Source of the DNA: Hydrogenophaga flava NBRC 102514
Lineage (GTDB): Bacteria; Pseudomonadota; Gammaproteobacteria; Burkholderiales; Burkholderiaceae_C
DNA length: 64,000 bases
Reading direction: 5' to 3'
NCBI RefSeq assembly: GCF_001571145.1
Contig: NZ_BCTF01000004.1
Location: 124,001-188,000, forward strand
Shown here: positions 59,863 to 64,000 of the stretch, piece after piece
How the letters are laid out: the number at the start of each line of letters is the position of its first letter
How positions within the stretch are numbered: the first letter of the stretch is position 1
The notes under the pieces: model-generated
What the model was told of the DNA's origin: nothing
What the model saw: the letters and a program-made list of their open reading frames with translations, nothing else
Database searches by the model: none
Translations under genes and position numbers: made by a program

Positions 59863-61023
59863 ATGGCTCTCCCCTCCCCGTCTCCGGCCGCCCCGCGGCG
59901 TTTTGATGTGTGCATCCGTGGCGCCGGCGTGGTCGGGCAGACCCTGGCCCTGCTGCTGGCGCGCGAGCGCCTGAAGGTGGCGCTGGTCTCGGCGCCGCGT
60001 TCGCCGGCCGCCGCGCCCGATGTGCGGGCCTACGCGCTCAACACCACGGCCCGCGCGCTGCTGCAGTCGCTGCGGGCCTGGCCCGAAGACAGCGGCGCGG
60101 CGCCCGCGGCGGTGACGCCGGTCACCCGCATGGAGGTGCACGGCGACGATGGTGGCGATTTGCACTTCTCGGCCGCCGACCAGGGCGTCCCGGCCCTGAC
60201 CTGGATCGTGGACGTGCCGGCGCTGGAAAAGCGCTTGGCCGACGCCATCGGCTTCCAGGGCGGCATCGAGCGCGTGAACGAACCCGTGCCGGCCGCGCTG
60301 ACCGTGGTCTGCGAGGGCAAACGCAGCGCCACCCGCGACGAGCTTGGGCTGGAGTTCGACGTCCGACCCTACCCGCACAAGGCGGTGGCGGCCCGCCTGA
60401 CCACCGAACAGCCCCATGGCGGCGTTGCGCGCCAGTGGTTCGCCCGTGGAGAAATCCTCGCCCTGCTGCCGCTGGATGGCGCGCAGGGGAACTCCGTGGC
60501 GCTGGTCTGGTCTGTCCCTGCTCAGCAATCCGAAGAATGGTTGGCCGCCGATCCCCAGGCGCTGGCGCAGGCGGTGCAGGAACGTTGTGGTTCATCGCTG
60601 GGCGGCATGCAACTGCAAGGCCCGGCCCAGGCCTGGCCACTGGAGCTCTCAAGGGCCCGGCGCTGGATCTCGCAGACGGCCCAGGGCAGTGTGGCGCTGG
60701 CCGGTGACGCGGCCCACGCCATGCACCCGCTGGCCGGTCAGGGTCTGAATGTCGGCCTGGCCGACGCTGTGGAACTGGCGCGCGTGGTCCACGAACGCGA
60801 GTTCTGGCGCGAACTGGGCGACCTCAAGCTGCTGCGCCGCTACGAGCGCGCGCGGCAGGCCGAGGTAGGCGCCATGGGCTGGCTGACCGATGGCCTGTTC
60901 GGGCTGTTCGGCCAGACCGACACCCGCGTGCAGGCGCTGCGCAACTGGGGCATGAGCGGCGTCGACCGTCTCGGACCGCTGAAACACTGGCTGGCCCGCA
61001 AGGCCATGGGCCAGACGGCCTGA
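59863..61023 (+). CDS. UbiH/UbiF/VisC-family FAD-dependent monooxygenase
   Basis: The 386-residue flavoprotein has the FAD GxGxxG motif IRGAGVVGQTLALLLAR at the N-terminus and the second FAD/flavin motif ALAGDAAHAMHPLAGQGLN with the following GLADAVELARV. This matches ubiquinone-biosynthesis hydroxylases (UbiH, UbiF, UbiI family), which hydroxylate the quinone ring; the exact position cannot be assigned. dsbC follows 44 bp downstream on the same strand. Confidence 0.88.
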   Translation: MALPSPSPAAPRRFDVCIRGAGVVGQTLALLLARERLKVALVSAPRSPAAAPDVRAYALNTTARALLQSLRAWPEDSGAAPAAVTPVTRMEVHGDDGGDLHFSAADQGVPALTWIVDVPALEKRLADAIGFQGGIERVNEPVPAALTVVCEGKRSATRDELGLEFDVRPYPHKAVAARLTTEQPHGGVARQWFARGEILALLPLDGAQGNSVALVWSVPAQQSEEWLAADPQALAQAVQERCGSSLGGMQLQGPAQAWPLELSRARRWISQTAQGSVALAGDAAHAMHPLAGQGLNVGLADAVELARVVHEREFWRELGDLKLLRRYERARQAEVGAMGWLTDGLFGLFGQTDTRVQALRNWGMSGVDRLGPLKHWLARKAMGQTA

Positions 61024-61067
61024 ACTGCCGTCGGTCTCCGATCAACCTTCACGCCACAGGCGAACCC

Positions 61068-61781
61068 ATGAAATTCTTCACCACTTCCGCCATTGCGCTC
61101 GCCCTGGCCGTCGCCAGCCTGGGCGCTTTCGCGCAGGAAGCCACCATCCGCAAGAACCTGGCCGAGCGGCCGCCCAAGCTGCCTCCGATCGAGGAGATCA
61201 GCAAGACCCCGATGGAAGGCCTGTACGAGGTGCGCGTCAACCAGAGCGAGATCTTCTACACCGACGCCCAGGGCAACTTCCTGATCCAGGGCAACCTGAT
61301 CGACGTGCGCGCCCAGGAGGACCTGACCGAGAAGCGCCAGGCCAAGCTGACCGAGATCGACTTCAAGGATCTGCCGATCAAGGACGCGTTCACCATCGTG
61401 CGCGGCAACGGCAAGCGCAAGGTGGCCGTGTTCGAAGACCCGAACTGTGGCTACTGCAAGCGCTTCGAGCGCGACCTGACCAAGATCGACAACGTCACCG
61501 TGCACGTCTTCCTCTACCCGATCCTGAGCCAGGATTCGGCCGACAAGTCGCGCAACATCTGGTGCGCCAAGGACAAGGGCAAGGCCTTCCTCGACTGGAT
61601 GACGCGCGACGTGACGCCGGCACCCGCCAACTGCGACACCGCAGCCCTGGCCCGCAACCTGGAGTTCGGCAAGAAGAACCGCATCACCGGCACACCGACC
61701 CTGATCTTTGCCAACGGCGCCCGCGTGCCGGGGGCCATCGGCGCCGACCGCGTCGAGAAGCTGCTGGCCGAAGCCAAGTAA
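61068..61781 (+). CDS. dsbC: Thiol:disulfide isomerase DsbC
   Basis: The 237-residue precursor has a signal peptide (IALALAVASLGAFA), an N-terminal dimerisation region (VRVNQSEIFYTDAQGNFL) and a C-terminal thioredoxin fold with the active site CGYC (Cys127, Cys130), and the cis-Pro loop ITGTPTLIFANG. It shuffles wrong disulfides in periplasmic proteins. Length and layout are normal. Confidence 0.95.
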   Translation: MKFFTTSAIALALAVASLGAFAQEATIRKNLAERPPKLPPIEEISKTPMEGLYEVRVNQSEIFYTDAQGNFLIQGNLIDVRAQEDLTEKRQAKLTEIDFKDLPIKDAFTIVRGNGKRKVAVFEDPNCGYCKRFERDLTKIDNVTVHVFLYPILSQDSADKSRNIWCAKDKGKAFLDWMTRDVTPAPANCDTAALARNLEFGKKNRITGTPTLIFANGARVPGAIGADRVEKLLAEAK

Positions 61782-61810
61782 AACGCACTCAAAAAGACGC
61801 TGCCTCGCCG

Positions 61811-62284
61811 ATGACCCTGCCTTTGCACGACCCCGACGACGCGGCGCTGGCCCGCACCCTGGGCCAGGCCGGCCTGATCCCCTTCGTCATGCTGGCGGCG
61901 CTGCTGTGGCTGGTGGACGTGGCCCTGCAGCCCTGGGTGGCCATCGCCATGACCGGGTACGCGGCGCTGATCATCTCGTTCCTGGGCGGCATCCACTGGG
62001 GCCTTGGCTGGCTCGGCGGCCGCCATGAACGCGGGCTGCCGCACGCCCCGCACCACCAGCGCAACCACTTCCTCTGGGGCATCGTGCCCTCGCTGCTGGC
62101 CTGGCCAGGGCTGCTGATGCCCGCCTTCGCGGGCCTGGCCTGGCTGGGCTTCATGCTCATCATCTGCTACCTGGCCGACCGCACGCTCTACCGCCGCGCC
62201 GGCCTGGAGGCCTGGCTCACGCTGCGCTTCCGCCTTTCTTCCATCGCAGCGCTGAGCTGCTTCATCGGCGCGGGAGCCCTGTGA
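61811..62284 (+). CDS. DUF3429 family membrane protein
   Basis: The 157-residue integral membrane protein has about five hydrophobic segments and the DUF3429 hallmarks LIPFVMLAALLWL, YAALIISFLGGIHWGLGW and WGIVPSLLAW. Function is unknown. ATG 61811 is used (MTLPLHDPDD). Its stop overlaps the GTG start of the M61 peptidase gene (GTGA). Confidence 0.85.
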   Translation: MTLPLHDPDDAALARTLGQAGLIPFVMLAALLWLVDVALQPWVAIAMTGYAALIISFLGGIHWGLGWLGGRHERGLPHAPHHQRNHFLWGIVPSLLAWPGLLMPAFAGLAWLGFMLIICYLADRTLYRRAGLEAWLTLRFRLSSIAALSCFIGAGAL

Positions 62285-64000
62285 GCCGCAACAAACCCAC
62301 GACCCCTGCCCTGCACTACCGCGTCGAGCCGCTGAGCCACCGCGCCCACCTGTTCGCGGTCACCCTCGACATCACCCGCCCGGCCAAGTCGCAGAAGCTC
62401 GCACTGCCGGTCTGGATTCCGGGCAGCTACCTGGTGCGCGAGTTCTCGCAGCACCTGCAGCACCTGAGTGCCCGCCAGGGCAGCGAGGCGCTGGCGGTGA
62501 AACAGCTCGACAAGCACCGCTGGCAGGTGGACAACGACGGCCAGCGCCCGCTCAGCCTGCGCTGGGAGGTCTACGCCTACGACGCCTCGGTGCGCACCGC
62601 CTTCCTGGACGCCACGCGCGGCTTCTTCAACGCCACCAGCCTGTGCCTGATGGTGGCCGGCCGCGAGGACGAGCCGCACGCCATCGAGATCCAGCCAGGT
62701 GATGCGCCCGCCGGCTGGCAGGTGGCCATCGGCCTGACGCCGCTGAAGGTCGACGGACAAGGCTTCGGCCACTACCTGGCCCAGAACTACGACGAACTTG
62801 CCGACTGCCCGGTGGAAATGAGCACCTTCTGGAGCGGCGAGTTCAGCGCCTGCGGCGTGCCGCACCGCTTCGTGGTCAGCGGCGCGGGCGGCTGGTTCGA
62901 CGGCCAGCGCCTGCTGGACGACACACGCCGCATCTGCGAGGCGCAGATCCGCTTCTGGCACGGTGACGGCCAGCCGCCCTACGAGCGCTACGTCTTCATG
63001 CTGCACGCCAGCGGCGAAGGCTATGGCGGGCTGGAGCACCGCAATTCGACCGCGCTCATCGCCCAGCGCACCGACCTGCCCAAGATCCGAGCCAAAGACG
63101 ACAAGCCCGCCGCCCTCAAGGCCACCGACGGCTACACCACGCTGCTGGGCCTGATCAGCCACGAGTACTTCCACACCTGGAACGTCAAGCGCCTGCGGCC
63201 GGCCGAGTTCAAGCGCTACGACTACACGCGCGAGAACCACACCGAGCTGCTGTGGTTCTTCGAAGGCTTCACCAGCTACTACGACGACCTGTTCCTGCGC
63301 CGCGCCGGTCTGATCGACGACGCCACCTACCTGCAGCTGGTGACCAAGACCATCAACCAGGTGCAGCAGAGCCCGGGCCAGCGCGTGCAGAGCGTGGCCC
63401 AGGCCAGCTTCGACGCCTGGACGCGCTACTACCGAGTGGGCGAGAACACGCCCAACGCCACCATCAGCTACTACACCAAGGGCGCCCTGGTGGCGATGTG
63501 TCTGGACCTGACGCTGCGCGCCGAGGGCCGCGGTTCGCTGGACGAGGTGATGCGTGCGCTCTGGCATCGCACGCAGGGCGGGCCGATGCGCGAGTCCGAC
63601 CTGTCCACGGTGTTGCGCCAGCAGGGCAAGCGCAGCTTCGCCGCCGAACTGGTCCAGTGGGTGCACGGCACGGCCGACCTGCCGGTGCTGGACCTGCTGG
63701 CGGCGGCTGGCGCCAAGGTGCACCGCGACAAGGCGCCGCTGGCGCAGTCGCTGGGGCTGCGCGTCGCGGCCGACAGTGGCGGCCTGACGGTCAAGAACGT
63801 GCTGCGCGGCGGTGCCGGCGAGGCAGCCGGTCTGGCGGCGGGCGACGAGTGGCTGGGCGTGGAGTTCGCCCCCGCGCGGCGCGGCCAGCCGGCCGAGGCC
63901 TGGCGCGTGCGCAAGCTCGACGAGGTGGCGGCCCTGCGCGGCACGCGCAGCGCTCTCACAGCCCTGGTCTCGCGCGACGGGCGGCTGCTGCGCTGCCCGC
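62281..64000 (+). CDS. M61 family metallopeptidase (glycyl aminopeptidase-like), 3' end outside window
   Basis: The frame starts with GTG 62281, overlapping the DUF3429 stop, and stays open to the right edge (573 codons seen). The zinc motif HEYFHTWN (His294, His298) and the downstream Glu328 in WFFEGFTSYYDD define an M61 gluzincin; the N-terminal beta domain (VWIPGSYLVREFSQHL) and a PDZ-like C-terminal domain starting about residue 500 (LTVKNVLRGGAGEAAGL) fit the family. It is probably a cytosolic aminopeptidase; no signal peptide is present. Confidence 0.92.
   Translation, partial: MSRNKPTTPALHYRVEPLSHRAHLFAVTLDITRPAKSQKLALPVWIPGSYLVREFSQHLQHLSARQGSEALAVKQLDKHRWQVDNDGQRPLSLRWEVYAYDASVRTAFLDATRGFFNATSLCLMVAGREDEPHAIEIQPGDAPAGWQVAIGLTPLKVDGQGFGHYLAQNYDELADCPVEMSTFWSGEFSACGVPHRFVVSGAGGWFDGQRLLDDTRRICEAQIRFWHGDGQPPYERYVFMLHASGEGYGGLEHRNSTALIAQRTDLPKIRAKDDKPAALKATDGYTTLLGLISHEYFHTWNVKRLRPAEFKRYDYTRENHTELLWFFEGFTSYYDDLFLRRAGLIDDATYLQLVTKTINQVQQSPGQRVQSVAQASFDAWTRYYRVGENTPNATISYYTKGALVAMCLDLTLRAEGRGSLDEVMRALWHRTQGGPMRESDLSTVLRQQGKRSFAAELVQWVHGTADLPVLDLLAAAGAKVHRDKAPLAQSLGLRVAADSGGLTVKNVLRGGAGEAAGLAAGDEWLGVEFAPARRGQPAEAWRVRKLDEVAALRGTRSALTALVSRDGRLLRCP

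Noticed and set aside
1..64000. Mobile elements, prophage, CRISPR or toxin-antitoxin genes
   Set aside because: No transposase, integrase, repeat-spacer array or known toxin motif was found; the gene orders look like stable chromosomal backbone apart from the copper island.

Overview
The window is gene-dense, GC-rich chromosomal DNA of a betaproteobacterium, most likely a Burkholderiales member of the Comamonadaceae (inference from gene orders: yqgE-ruvX-pyrR-pyrB-pyrC'-plsC, pilGHIJ-chpA next to rubredoxin and hemL, dusB-fis-purH, tamA-tamB, and several family-typical hypotheticals). It holds about 60 protein genes, one tRNA-Arg(CCT), no rRNA, no CRISPR array, no recognisable transposase and no prophage. 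Many genes are translationally coupled by ATGA, GTGA or TGATG overlaps.

Layout. 0-5 kb: end of comF, trmL, a small hypothetical, then a minus-strand group (MaoC-like hydratase, ParA-like ATPase, TauE/SafE exporter, 3-oxoadipyl-CoA-type thiolase). 5-8 kb: a cytochrome c4 gene divergent from a MoxR ATPase / small lipoprotein / CoxE-like VWA group, with a perfect FNR-type box between them. 8-14 kb: tamA-tamB outer-membrane assembly pair, then tRNA-Arg. 14-17 kb: divergent ferric-iron ABC permease and ATPase genes separated by 34 bp. 17-30.6 kb: fifteen consecutive minus-strand genes forming what looks like a copper (chelate) acquisition and handling island: FecBCD-type ABC importer, MbnH-like di-heme enzyme, MbnP-like copper protein, a PCuAC-fusion chaperone, an exported isocyanide-hydratase-like protein, PepSY membrane protein, TonB-dependent receptor, a small membrane protein, a Crp/Fnr-family regulator, a second PCuAC, Sco, and two DUF2946-type proteins. 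30.7-38.6 kb: GST, then yqgE-ruvX-pyrR-pyrB-hisC-pyrC'-plsC and a photolyase. 38.6-48.4 kb: the type IV pilus chemosensory cluster (pilG, pilH, pilI, pilJ, chpA), in which pilJ carries an in-frame stop. 48.5-64 kb: rubredoxin, a divergent ThiD-like kinase, hemL, a 0.5-kb intergenic region with nested inverted repeats, purH, fis, dusB, a YqaA-like membrane protein, MFS transporter, S4/pseudouridine synthase-like protein, ychF, a MobA-like nucleotidyltransferase, MOSC protein, UbiH-like monooxygenase, dsbC, DUF3429 and a truncated (by the window) M61 peptidase.

The most interesting region is 17.0-30.6 kb. MbnP/MbnH are a known pair (MbnH oxidises a Trp of MbnP to kynurenine, creating a copper site), and here they sit with a complete TonB receptor plus ABC uptake route, copper chaperones, and a protein closely resembling isocyanide hydratase. 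Because some microbial copper-binding metallophores are isonitriles, a working hypothesis is that this island imports a copper complex and processes it in the periplasm. That link is inference. Other points worth checking: Arg in place of a catalytic Cys in the thiolase, loss of the metal-binding histidines in the dihydroorotase homologue, loss of the catalytic Asp in the pseudouridine synthase homologue, and a palindrome whose two arms look like face-to-face -10 elements for leaderless iron-transport genes.
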